A DNA stretch of 64,000 bases from Rhodospirillaceae bacterium (GTDB taxonomy: Bacteria > Pseudomonadota > Alphaproteobacteria > Dongiales > Dongiaceae), in NCBI GenBank assembly GCA_008012315.1, contig SSEL01000037.1:62001-126000 (forward strand), given 5' to 3'. Made by a program: the position numbers and the translations under genes. The notes beneath the pieces were generated by a model. That model saw nothing but the letters and a program-made list of their open reading frames with translations, was not told the DNA's origin and searched no databases. Below, piece after piece: positions 51,746-60,650 of the stretch. Every line of letters begins with the position of its first letter. The stretch's first letter is position 1.

Positions 51746-52918
51746 ATGGAGAGGGATACGAAAGCACAGCGTTCAGCCCATGCGACCCTGCTGCATGCCC
51801 GTGCATTCAGCCGTCGCGTGGTGTTGAAGCAGGCGGCGGCGGCCGGCGCCATCATGGCGGTCGGGCCGATGATCGTCAAAGACGCGTTCTCGTCTTCGGG
51901 CGAGGTTAATCTGCTGATGTGGTCGGATGAGTTTCCCGAGCCGGTCTTGTCGAATTTCACCAAGGCTACCGGCATCAAGGTCAATCAGACGCCCTTCTCG
52001 CAGAACGAGGAACAGATCAACAAGATCCAGGCGACCGGCGGCGAAGGTTTCGATCTCTGCCAGCCGACCCGCGATCGTGCACCGCAATTCCAGGAGCTTG
52101 GCCTGCTCGGGCCGATCGATACCAACAAGGTGCCGCTCGATGCATTGCTGCCCGCGATGCTGGAAGCCTCGAAGAGCGTTTGGACCTGGGATGGCAGCCT
52201 CTATCATCTGCCGCATCTCTGGGGCACCGAGGCGCTGGCCTGGCGCACCGATAAATGGAAGAAGGATTACAAGGATCTCAGCTACGGCGATCTCTGGGGC
52301 GATGACGTCAAGGGCAAGATCCAGGGGCGGCCGCACTCGCTCATGACCGGGATCGGCCTATGGATGGATCACACCGGCAAGCTGCCCTCGAACCGCATGC
52401 TCGACACCTTCAAGGATGAAGAGACCATGCGCAAGATCTGGACCGAGCTCACCAAATTCGCGGTCGACCACAAGCCCTGGGTCAAGCAGTTCTGGGATAC
52501 CGCCGACAACACCAAATCCGGTTTCATGGAAAACGATGTGGTGCTCGGCCAGACCTGGGACGGGCCCGCGCTCAGCCTCAAGAAAGCCGGCAAGCCCATC
52601 ACCTATATGGCGCCGCAGGAAGGCGCCATCGCCTGGCTCGACGGCCTCGCCATCCTCAAGGCGGCGAAGAACACCGACCAGGCTTATGAGCTGATCAAAT
52701 ATATCTACACGCCGAAAAGCGCTGCGGCGCTGGCCGAAGGCTCGGGCTATAACCCGGTCATCAAGGATGCCGACAAGCATCTCTCGGCGGAAGCCAAGGC
52801 GAATTTCAGCGAGGCCTATCCCGAGAACGCGGTCGATAATCTGTGGTGGCGGCCGCCGGAGCCCTCCTGGTATGGCACGGCGCGCAACGAATTCGCGGAA
52901 AAATTCCAGTCGGCCTAG
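51746..52918 (+). CDS. PotD/PotF-like ABC substrate-binding protein
   Basis: A 390-residue periplasmic protein of the polyamine-type binding family. A Tat-like signal (RRVVLKQAAAAGAIMAVGP) is followed by VNLLMWSDEFPEPVLSNFTKATGIKVNQTPF, the family start, and WGTEALAWRTD, AWLDGLAILKAAKN. The ATG follows AGGAGGAG. The TAG stop lies in the CTAG end of a 138-bp repeat element, so the element supplies the C-terminus or stop. By gene context the ligand is an amine, possibly an aminosulfonate, not necessarily a polyamine. Confidence 0.92.
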   Translation: MERDTKAQRSAHATLLHARAFSRRVVLKQAAAAGAIMAVGPMIVKDAFSSSGEVNLLMWSDEFPEPVLSNFTKATGIKVNQTPFSQNEEQINKIQATGGEGFDLCQPTRDRAPQFQELGLLGPIDTNKVPLDALLPAMLEASKSVWTWDGSLYHLPHLWGTEALAWRTDKWKKDYKDLSYGDLWGDDVKGKIQGRPHSLMTGIGLWMDHTGKLPSNRMLDTFKDEETMRKIWTELTKFAVDHKPWVKQFWDTADNTKSGFMENDVVLGQTWDGPALSLKKAGKPITYMAPQEGAIAWLDGLAILKAAKNTDQAYELIKYIYTPKSAAALAEGSGYNPVIKDADKHLSAEAKANFSEAYPENAVDNLWWRPPEPSWYGTARNEFAEKFQSA

Positions 52919-53052
52919 AGCGCGATCGTCTTTGATGGAAGCATTTTGCTTCCATCAAAGACGTGAATCGCCCTCTACCCTATTGAGGAGAGCCGGATTC
53001 ACGTTTTAGACAAAATCGCGAGGCGATTCCGTCTAAACCGATCCGGCTCTAG
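52915..53052 (+). repeat. 138-bp palindromic repeat element, copy 2
   Basis: Same structure and length as the element at 35876: TIRs CTAGAGCGCGATCG / CGATCCGGCTCTAG and three internal hairpins, the first a perfect 16-bp stem (52928-52943 with 52947-52962). It begins at the last base before the binding-protein stop codon and lies between that gene and the ATPase gene. Confidence 0.85.
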
Positions 53053-53398
53053 TCCGCTTTGCTCAGGACGCCCCGGTGGGCCGATGCAGGGATCGATGCA
53101 GGCCGCCGGGGCGTTTCGCTGCGCGCCTTTTCCCATCGGATGCATCTGCACCTATCGAATTGCCGTTATTGGCCCGACCCATGATGAAAGGCCTATGACT
53201 ATGATGACGGCGGCGGATGAATGCATGCGGCGCCCGTCGGCGGTGGCATTGCCAGCAGCGGCGGCATTGCTGGCGGCGCAAGCTTTGGTTACAGTCTTGG
53301 AAAGCATCAGACTGCCGGATGATCGGCGGACCACTTGCCGATGATTGACAGGCAGCGACCCGGTAGAGGCTCGGGACCATGTCTGGGGATTGAAGCGG
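53053..53398. other. gap between element and ATPase gene
   Basis: About 345 bases inside the otherwise tight importer operon. An 86-codon open frame (53084-53344) has no ribosome site or family pattern. It may hold a second promoter for the ATPase-permease-transaminase genes. Confidence 0.4.
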
Positions 53399-54490
53399 AT
53401 GAGTGCGGACGTCGAACTCGACCACGTCACCATTGCCTTTGGCAATTTCATCGCCGTCAATGACGCCAGTCTGAAGATCAATAACGGCGAATTCTTCAGT
53501 TTTCTCGGCCCTTCCGGTTGCGGCAAGACCACGATCCTGCGAACCGTCTCCGGATTTCTCGAACCGACCAAGGGCGCGGTGCGCATCGGCGGGCGGGACA
53601 TGTCGGGAATCGGGCCGAATAAAAGGCCGACCGCGCTGATCTTCCAGAACCTCGCTTTGTTCCCCCTGATGACGGTGGCGGAGAACATCGCTTACGGCCT
53701 GCGCGTGCGCGGCATGGGAAGGACAGAGCGTCGCCGCAAGGCCGAACATCTACTCAACATGATCGCCTTGTCCGACCAGGGCGGCAAGATGGTGGCGGAA
53801 TTGAGCGGCGGGCAGAAGCAGCGCGTCGCCATCGCTCGTGCCCTGGCGGTGGAACCCCAGGTGCTGCTGCTGGACGAACCGCTTTCCGCGCTCGATCTCA
53901 AACTGCGCCAGCATATGCGCAACGAGCTGCGGGCGATCCAGCAGCGTGTCGGCATCACCTTCATCTATATCACCCATGACCAGGGCGAGGCGCTGACCAT
54001 GTCGGATCGCATCGCGGTGATGAATGAAGGCGTCATCCAGCAGGTCGGCGATGCGAAAAGCATCTATGACCGGCCGGCAACCTCTTTCGTTGCCTCCTTC
54101 GTCGGCGAGAACAATTCCCTGATCGGCAAGGTCGTCCAGGTGGATGGCGCCTATGCCCAGATCAAGACGCAGATGGGCAATGTCACCGGCCGCAACCTGC
54201 AGGATATACGGATCGGCGAGTCAGCCGTCGCCTTCATCCGGCCGGAGAAGCTGACGCAGCACGCGGCCGCCAATCAGAACCGGTTGCAGACCACCGTCAA
54301 ATCCATCGCCTTCGAAGGCAATCTCAGCCATGTCTATCTGGTCGGGCCCGGCCACCGGCATCTCACCATGACGGTGGGGCGCGAAACCCCCTTGCCGGAG
54401 GCCGGTGCCGATATCGGCCTGCATGCGGCGATCGACGACACCCTGATCCTGCCAATGGGGAAGTTGGCGAGCGGGGAAACTGGCCAGTGA
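53399..54490 (+). CDS. PotA/PotG-like ABC transporter ATPase
   Basis: A 363-residue ATPase of the polyamine/Fe class. Walker A GPSGCGKTTIL, Q-loop LIFQNLALFPLMTV, signature LSGGQKQRVAIARAL, Walker B LLLDEPLSALD and switch ITHDQGEAL are all canonical, in contrast to the pair at 32-34 kb. A C-terminal TOBE_2 domain (about 260-350) follows. The ATG at 53399 starts the family N-terminus MSADVELDHVTIAFG. Overlaps the permease gene by four bases. Confidence 0.93.
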   Translation: MSADVELDHVTIAFGNFIAVNDASLKINNGEFFSFLGPSGCGKTTILRTVSGFLEPTKGAVRIGGRDMSGIGPNKRPTALIFQNLALFPLMTVAENIAYGLRVRGMGRTERRRKAEHLLNMIALSDQGGKMVAELSGGQKQRVAIARALAVEPQVLLLDEPLSALDLKLRQHMRNELRAIQQRVGITFIYITHDQGEALTMSDRIAVMNEGVIQQVGDAKSIYDRPATSFVASFVGENNSLIGKVVQVDGAYAQIKTQMGNVTGRNLQDIRIGESAVAFIRPEKLTQHAAANQNRLQTTVKSIAFEGNLSHVYLVGPGHRHLTMTVGRETPLPEAGADIGLHAAIDDTLILPMGKLASGETGQ

Positions 54491-55494
54491 GTAGATTTCT
54501 CCTGCCGCTCATCCCGGTCGCCGTCGCGCTCATCTTCTGGGGCATGGCGGCGGCGGAACGCCGCGCCGTCGGCAATGTCGCGCATCTCGGTTTCTTCCGT
54601 CGCAATGGCGCGGCGCTGTCGGTCTATCTGCTCGGCGCCGTCGGCCTGTGGATCTTGCTGCTGATCGTCCTGCCGCAGCTTTACATGGTGGAGTTTTCCT
54701 TCCGGCCACGCCTGCCGCCAAGCGAGATGGGCGGGCCGAAGGATGCCTATACCCTGGCCAATTACAGCTATCTGATCTTCGGGCGACCGGGCGATCCCGA
54801 AGGCTATAACAAGCTGCATCTCGGCATTTTCCTGCGCACCATTGTCGCCAGCATCTTCGTCACGATGCTGAATTTCGCCATTTGCTATCCGATCGCCTTC
54901 TTCATGGCGAAAGTGGCCAAAGGCGGCCAGATGCGGCTGATGGTGCTGGCGTTGATCGTGCCCTTCTGGGTGAACGAGATCCTGCGGGCCTTTGCCTTCC
55001 GTATCCTGTTTTCCAGCAGCGGCGTCTTCAACACCCTGTTGCTGGCGAGCGGCCTGGTGGATGCACCGGTCGATTTCCTTCGGAGCGATATCGCGCTCTA
55101 TGCCGGCCTTTCCTATGCCTATCTGCTGCTGATGATCTTCCCGCTCTACAACGCGATCGAGGCGATGGACAGCAACCAGATCGAAGCGGCCCGCGATCTC
55201 GGCGCGCCGTGGTGGCATATCCATCTCTTCGTCGTCATGCCCTATGCCAAGCCCGGCATCGCCGCCGGCTGCACCATGGTCTTCATGCTGACGGCGGGGG
55301 CTTTGGCGGCGCCGCAGGTTCTCGGCGGCCCCAGCAGCCTCTGGTTCACCCAGGTGGTCTATAACTGGTTTTATCAGGCCTTCAACTGGAACCTGGGCGC
55401 TGCCTATGCCTTCGCTTTGCTGATCGCCTGCATCATTTTCGTCATGGTGGTACTGCGTCTCTTCAAGGTGAGCTTGGGAGAGATCGCGCGATGA
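54487..55494 (+). CDS. PotB/PotH-like ABC transporter permease
   Basis: A 335-residue permease. The GTG at 54487 overlaps the ATPase stop. It has an unusual extra N-terminal helix (about 3-20) before the standard six. Family motifs are VPFWVNEILRAFAFRILF and the EAA loop IEAARDLGAPWWHIHLFVVMPYAKPG. It overlaps permease 2 by four bases. Confidence 0.93.
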   Translation: MSRFLLPLIPVAVALIFWGMAAAERRAVGNVAHLGFFRRNGAALSVYLLGAVGLWILLLIVLPQLYMVEFSFRPRLPPSEMGGPKDAYTLANYSYLIFGRPGDPEGYNKLHLGIFLRTIVASIFVTMLNFAICYPIAFFMAKVAKGGQMRLMVLALIVPFWVNEILRAFAFRILFSSSGVFNTLLLASGLVDAPVDFLRSDIALYAGLSYAYLLLMIFPLYNAIEAMDSNQIEAARDLGAPWWHIHLFVVMPYAKPGIAAGCTMVFMLTAGALAAPQVLGGPSSLWFTQVVYNWFYQAFNWNLGAAYAFALLIACIIFVMVVLRLFKVSLGEIAR

Positions 55495-56363
55495 CCTCCA
55501 AGGGTATTTTCCGCTTCTTCATCGGCTTCTATCTGCTGCTGTTCTTCGGCTATCTCTTCGGCCCGCTGCTCATCATGGGCGCGACGGCTTTCAACAATTC
55601 ATCCTATCCCCAGCTCTGGCCCTGGGAAGGCGGCACGCTGGACTGGTTCGTCAAGCTGGCCAATGACCAGGCCATGTTGCGCGGCATCGGCAACAGCCTG
55701 TTGGTGGGGCTCGGCGTCATCTGCCTCGCCGTGCCGATCGGCCTGGCCGGGGCCATCGTGATGACACAGATCTATTGGCGCGCGCGCGGGCTTTATTATC
55801 TCGTCGTCGTCTCGCCCTTGCTGACCCCCGGCGTCATCATCGGCATCTCGACGGTGCTGTTCTGGCGTCAGTTGCTGGGCGCCGATCATCCGCTTTATAG
55901 CGGCTATTTCATGACCATCCTCGGCCAGGCGACCTTCATCTCGGCCTATTGCATGCTGATCTTCCTGTCGCGCTTGCAGCGTTTCGATCGTGCCCAGGAG
56001 GAAGCAGCACTCGATCTCGGCGCCAGCAACCTGCAATTCTTCTGGCAGGTCTTGCTGCCGTTTCTGCGGCCGGCGGTCTTTTCCGCCGCAGTCCTGGCCT
56101 TCCTGTCCTCATTCGAGAACTACAACACCACCACCTTCACCATTCTCGCCCGTACCACCCTGACGACCGAGCTGGCCGGCCGCGTCCGGCAGGGTAGCAA
56201 TCCCAGCCTCAGCGCGCTGGCCTTGCTGATCATCACCATCACCCTGATCGGTGCCATTCTGTACGAGATCTACAAGCGTCGCGAAGACCGGCGCGAGAAA
56301 GACAGAGCCGCCGTTGCAGCGGCGGCGGAAGCCGAAGGCGAGCCGGCCATCATTGCCGCTTGA
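55491..56363 (+). CDS. PotC/PotI-like ABC transporter permease
   Basis: A 290-residue permease with six helices. The EAA loop is QEEAALDLGASNLQFFWQVLLPFLRPAVF. SSFENYNTTTF is the class-typical stretch before the last helices. The tail is Glu/Arg/Ala-rich and charged. It ends 113 bases before the transaminase gene. Confidence 0.93.
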   Translation: MTSKGIFRFFIGFYLLLFFGYLFGPLLIMGATAFNNSSYPQLWPWEGGTLDWFVKLANDQAMLRGIGNSLLVGLGVICLAVPIGLAGAIVMTQIYWRARGLYYLVVVSPLLTPGVIIGISTVLFWRQLLGADHPLYSGYFMTILGQATFISAYCMLIFLSRLQRFDRAQEEAALDLGASNLQFFWQVLLPFLRPAVFSAAVLAFLSSFENYNTTTFTILARTTLTTELAGRVRQGSNPSLSALALLIITITLIGAILYEIYKRREDRREKDRAAVAAAAEAEGEPAIIAA

Positions 56364-56476
56364 ATATTTACCCGTCGTCATCTGGCCCTGCCTATTGAAT
56401 CGGCCTGTCCCTATGGGGCGATCGCCGCCACGCTCTAGACTGACCGGAAATTCCCGTCAGCTACAGGAGCGCGGCG

Positions 56477-57787
56477 ATGCAATATGCGGCCAATAGTCTC
56501 GAAAACCATTGGATGCCTTTCACCACCAATCGCGACTTCAAATCCGACCCGCGCCTGATGGTGAAGGCGCAGGGTCTCTATTACTGGAACCACAAGGGCG
56601 AAAAGCTGGTCGATGCCTCATCGGGCCTGTTCTGCTGCGCCGCCGGCCATGGCCGCAAGGAGATCCTCGATGCGGTGACGGCGCAGATGGCGGAGATCGA
56701 CTATACGCCACATTTCCAGACCGGCCATCCCAGCTCCTTCGAACTCGCCCGCATGGTAGCGAAGATCACGCCGGACAATCTTGATTACGTCTTCTTCTGC
56801 AATTCCGGCTCGGAAGCGGTGGAAACGGCGATCAAGATCGCTCTGGCCTATCATGTCGCCAATGGGGAGGGCCAGCGCACCCGTTTCGTCAGCCGCGAGC
56901 GTGCCTATCACGGCGTCAATATCGGCGGCGTCTCGCTCAGCGGCATGATGCGCAACCGAGAAGCTTTCGGTGCGGTGATGCCCGGCGTGGTGCATCTCCG
57001 CCATACCTGGCTGCCGGAGAACCGCTTCTGCCTCGGCGAGCCGCTGACCGGCGTCGAATTGGCGGACGACTTGCAGCATTTCGTCGATCTCTACGGTCCG
57101 CGCGCCATCGCCGCCTGTTTCGTCGAACCGATCGCCGGCTCGACCGGTGTCCTCATTCCGCCGAAAGGCTATCTCAAGCGCCTGCGCGAAATCTGCGACA
57201 GGCACGGCATCCTGCTGGTCTTCGATGAAGTGATCTGCGGTTTCGGCCGCACCGGCAAGGCCTTCGCGGCGCAAAGCTTCGGCGTGACACCGGATATGAT
57301 CACCATGGCCAAGGCACTCACAAACGGCGCGTTGCCGATGGGCGCGGTGGCGGTCAGCGACAAGATCTACAACACCGTGGTCGGGGCGGCGGCCGACGGC
57401 GCCGTCGAATTCTTCCACGGCTATACCTACTCGGCTCATCCCGCCGCCTGCGCCGCCGGCATCGCGACCCTGAAGATCTACGAACAGGAAGGCCTGTTCG
57501 ACCGTGCGGCCGAGATGTCGGATTACTTCCTCGAGCGCATGTATGCCTTGAAGGACATCAAGGCGGTCACCGATATTCGCGGCTACGGCATGCTCTGCGG
57601 CATCGATCTCGCGCCGGGCGTCAGGCCGGGCCTGCGCGGCTACGATGCCACCAAGCGCCTGTTCAATCGCGGCCTGCATATCAAGTTCACCGGCGATGCC
57701 GGCATCTGCGCGCCGGCTCTGGTTGCCGAGAGAAGTCATATCGACGAGATCTACCAGATCTTCCGCGAGGTCTTCAGCGAGTATTGA
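56477..57787 (+). CDS. class III omega-amino-acid:pyruvate aminotransferase (BauA/Tpa-like)
   Basis: A 436-residue PLP transaminase. Its start NHWMPFTTNRDFKSDPRLM and DASSGLFCCAAGHGRKEI closely resemble beta-alanine:pyruvate transaminase (BauA). The PLP-Asp motif LLVFDEVICGFGRTGK, the Lys-containing ITMAKALTNGALPMGAVAVS and the FHGYTYSAHPAACAAG block are intact. This class also accepts taurine and other omega-amines, giving sulfoacetaldehyde from taurine, the substrate of Xsc across the locus. Substrate choice (beta-alanine, taurine, polyamine) cannot be fixed from sequence. Confidence 0.92.
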   Translation: MQYAANSLENHWMPFTTNRDFKSDPRLMVKAQGLYYWNHKGEKLVDASSGLFCCAAGHGRKEILDAVTAQMAEIDYTPHFQTGHPSSFELARMVAKITPDNLDYVFFCNSGSEAVETAIKIALAYHVANGEGQRTRFVSRERAYHGVNIGGVSLSGMMRNREAFGAVMPGVVHLRHTWLPENRFCLGEPLTGVELADDLQHFVDLYGPRAIAACFVEPIAGSTGVLIPPKGYLKRLREICDRHGILLVFDEVICGFGRTGKAFAAQSFGVTPDMITMAKALTNGALPMGAVAVSDKIYNTVVGAAADGAVEFFHGYTYSAHPAACAAGIATLKIYEQEGLFDRAAEMSDYFLERMYALKDIKAVTDIRGYGMLCGIDLAPGVRPGLRGYDATKRLFNRGLHIKFTGDAGICAPALVAERSHIDEIYQIFREVFSEY

Positions 57788-57825
57788 GACGGCGGACCGA
57801 TCTTCGCACAGCCTTAACGCATATG

Positions 57826-57912
57826 AGGTTGTCACCCCGGCCTCGGGCGCAACGTGGCTAACCATCTTCAGTTGCCAGGATGGACCCCGGCTCAAGGCCG
57901 GGGTGACAACCT
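57826..57912. repeat. extragenic inverted repeat
   Basis: Perfect 18-bp arms AGGTTGTCACCCCGGCCT / AGGCCGGGGTGACAACCT at the ends of an 87-base stretch. A related shorter palindrome (CCCTCGGACTTGACCCGAGGG) follows at about 58010-58031. Both lie between the convergent transaminase and dehydrogenase genes. This style is common between genes in alphaproteobacteria and may terminate both transcripts. Confidence 0.75.
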
Positions 57913-58077
57913 TGTTTGGTGTCGCGACTATGCGATGACGGGCAACAGCGTTGATGGCAAGCGGTGTTGCCCGTTATCGCACCGCGCTAGCCATAAACAC
58001 GCTTGTCACCCTCGGACTTGACCCGAGGGTCCATTGTGGCGACTGATGAATAGTACCGGCCTGACGTAGGAGCCTGA

Positions 58078-60513
58078 TCACACCTTCATGCGCGCACTGG
58101 TCGGATCGTGGAACGGTTTCAGGCTGGCCACGGCCGGCACGCGCTTGCCGACGACCTCGATCTCGAATTTGCCGCTGGCGACGAGGTCCGGCGTCACGCC
58201 GCCCGGATGCGTGACATAGCCCATGCCGATGGCGGCACCGATCGTATGGCCGTAATTGGCCGAGGTGACGAAGCCGGTGACCTTGCCGTCGAGATAGATC
58301 GGCTCGTTGTGATAGAGCAGCATAGCGGGATCGCTCAGCTTGAACTGCACCAGGCGCTTGGTCGGCGTGCCGGCGGCCTTCTGCTTCTCCACCACATCGC
58401 GGCCGGTGAAATCCTTCTTGAAGCTGCAAATGAAGGCGAGGCCCGCTTCCACCGGCGTATCGTCGGTGGCGATATCGTGGCCCCAATGCCGGTAGCCTTT
58501 TTCCAGGCGCAGGGCATCCATCGCATGCATGCCGGCGGGCTTGACGCCGAGATCGGTCCCGGCTTCCAGCACCGCATCCAGCACGCCGCGGGCATAATCG
58601 CTGGGGAGATAAAGCTCCCAGCCGAGCTCGCCGACATAGGAGATGCGCACCGCCAGAGCCTCCGCCGAGCCGATCACGATCCGGCGCGCGGCGCCGAAGG
58701 GGAAGGCGTCATTGGAGAGATCCGCATCGGTCAGGCGCTGCAGCAATCTGCGGCTGTTCGGTCCCATCACGCCGAGCGTGCCGAATTGCGTGGTGATATC
58801 CTCGATCCGCACTTCCGCGCCGGGTGTCAGGTTCGACTTGAGGTAATGCAGGTCGCGCGTCGCCGTGGCGGCGGCCGTGGTGATCATGAAGCGGGCTTCG
58901 TCGAGCTTGATGACGGTGAGGTCGGCCTCGATGCCGCCGCGCTTGTTGAGCCATTGGGTATAGGCGGCGCGACCGGTCTGGCTGACATCGGCGGTCGAGA
59001 TGCGCTGCAGTTCCTTTTCCGCATCCGGCCCGGTCACCAGGAATTTCGAGAAGGTCGAGAGATCGAACAGGCTGACATTCTCGCGCGTATTGCGGCATTC
59101 GGCGGCGCAGTAATCGAACCAGTTCTGCTTCTGATAGCTATATTGGTAGACCGGCTCGACGCCTTCCGGCGCATACCAGTTCGGCCGCTCCCAGCCGGCG
59201 ACCTCGCCGAAACAGGCACCCAGTTCCTTCCAGCGATCGTAGAACGGCGTCAGGCGCACCTGGCGTGAGGTCTTGAACTGGCGATAGGGCCAATGCATTG
59301 CATAAAGGAGACCCAGCGCCTCGGAGACGCGCGGCACCAGGAAGCTCTTGCGGCTCTGATGCGGCATGAAGCGGCGGATATCGACATCCCAGAGATCGAA
59401 GGGCGGCTCGCCTTCGGTGATCCAATGCGCCAGCGCCATGCCGGCCCCGCCGCCCGATTGGATGCCGATCGAGTTGAATCCGGCGGCGACGAAGAAATTC
59501 TTCACTTCCGGCGCTTCGCCCAGGCAATAAAGCTGGTCGGCGGTGAAGCTTTCCGGTCCGTTGAAGAATTTGCGAATGCCGACCTTCTGCAGGCTCGGCA
59601 GGCGGTGCATGGCGCCTTCCAGGATCGGCGCGAAATGCTCGAAATCCTCCGGCAGTTCATCGAAGCAGAAATCCGCCGGGATGCCATCGACGGCCCAGGG
59701 CTTGGCCTGGGGCTCGAAGGCGCCCAGCAGCAGCTTGCCGGCATCTTCCTTGTAATAGGCGCAGGCATCCATGTCGCGCAGCACCGGCAGATCGGCGGTC
59801 ATGCCTTCCATCGCCTCGGTGACGATGTAGAAATGTTCGCAGGCCTGGAGCGGGATATTGACGCCGATCTGCTCGCTAACCGCGCGCGCCCACATGCCGG
59901 CGCAATTCACCACCTTCTCGGCGCGGATGATGCCCTGGTCGGTCTCAACGCCGACCGCCACGCCGTTTTCGACGATGACGCGCTGGACATTGGTATCCTC
60001 GAAGATCTTCACGCCCTTCATCCGCGCGCCGCGCGCCAGCGCCATGGTGGTATCTGCCGGATTGCACTTGCCATCCTTCGGATACCAGATCGCGCCGATG
60101 ACATCATCGACATTCAGCAGCGGCCATTTCTGCTGCACTTCCTTGGGGCCGATCTCCTCGGCGATGACATCGAAGCCATGCAGCATGGACGCGCCGCGCC
60201 GCAATTCCTCCCAGCGTTCGGCATTGGTGGCGATCGACAGGCTGCCCGGCTGCACGAAGCCGGTGGCCTGGCCGGTTTCCTGTTCCAGGGTGGTGTAGAG
60301 ATCGACCGTGTATTTCGCCAGCCTGGTGAGGTTCTGGGTATAGAGCGAGGAGCGCACCAGCCCCGCCGCATGCCAGGTGGTGCCGCTGGTCAGCTTCTTG
60401 CGCTCCAGCAGCACGGTATCGGTCCAGCCGAGCTTCGCCAGGTGATAGGCGACCGAGCAACCGACGATGCCGCCGCCGATGATGACGACACGGGCCTGGG
60501 TGGGAAGTGACAT
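58078..60513 (-). CDS. dimethylglycine/sarcosine dehydrogenase-like flavoprotein with GcvT domain
   Basis: An 811-residue two-part enzyme. Residues 1-390 are a DAO-type FAD oxidase: GGGIVGCSVAYHLAKLGW dinucleotide motif and LTSGTTWHAAGLV, whose His in this family carries FAD covalently. Residues 430-811 are an aminomethyltransferase (GcvT) domain that takes the oxidised methyl to tetrahydrofolate. Such enzymes oxidise dimethylglycine, sarcosine or other N-methyl amines to the demethylated amine and 5,10-methylene-THF. The ATG at 60513 starts just before the FAD motif. Close to tpa- and xsc-like genes, so an N-methylated aminosulfonate is possible. Confidence 0.9.
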   Translation of the reverse strand: MSLPTQARVVIIGGGIVGCSVAYHLAKLGWTDTVLLERKKLTSGTTWHAAGLVRSSLYTQNLTRLAKYTVDLYTTLEQETGQATGFVQPGSLSIATNAERWEELRRGASMLHGFDVIAEEIGPKEVQQKWPLLNVDDVIGAIWYPKDGKCNPADTTMALARGARMKGVKIFEDTNVQRVIVENGVAVGVETDQGIIRAEKVVNCAGMWARAVSEQIGVNIPLQACEHFYIVTEAMEGMTADLPVLRDMDACAYYKEDAGKLLLGAFEPQAKPWAVDGIPADFCFDELPEDFEHFAPILEGAMHRLPSLQKVGIRKFFNGPESFTADQLYCLGEAPEVKNFFVAAGFNSIGIQSGGGAGMALAHWITEGEPPFDLWDVDIRRFMPHQSRKSFLVPRVSEALGLLYAMHWPYRQFKTSRQVRLTPFYDRWKELGACFGEVAGWERPNWYAPEGVEPVYQYSYQKQNWFDYCAAECRNTRENVSLFDLSTFSKFLVTGPDAEKELQRISTADVSQTGRAAYTQWLNKRGGIEADLTVIKLDEARFMITTAAATATRDLHYLKSNLTPGAEVRIEDITTQFGTLGVMGPNSRRLLQRLTDADLSNDAFPFGAARRIVIGSAEALAVRISYVGELGWELYLPSDYARGVLDAVLEAGTDLGVKPAGMHAMDALRLEKGYRHWGHDIATDDTPVEAGLAFICSFKKDFTGRDVVEKQKAAGTPTKRLVQFKLSDPAMLLYHNEPIYLDGKVTGFVTSANYGHTIGAAIGMGYVTHPGGVTPDLVASGKFEIEVVGKRVPAVASLKPFHDPTSARMKV

Positions 60514-60547
60514 GGTTGGGTCCTTAATTAGTCGTTCGTCAGTTTTG

Positions 60548-60643
60548 CCCCTCACCCCAACCCTCTCCCCAAAGGGGCGAGGGAGAGTGGGGAGCGCATT
60601 TTCTCCCTCGCCCCGCTTGCGGAAAGAGGGCCGGGGTGAGGGG
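60548..60643. repeat. extragenic long palindrome
   Basis: CCCCTCACCCC (60548-60558) pairs with GGGGTGAGGGG (60633-60643), with imperfect pairing between. This GC-rich intergenic palindrome type recurs in many proteobacterial genomes. It separates the two tandem dehydrogenase genes. Confidence 0.75.
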
Positions 60644-60650
60644 TAAGTCC

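Noticed and set aside
53084-53344. 86-codon frame in the importer operon gap
   Set aside because: No ribosome site, odd composition and no family pattern.
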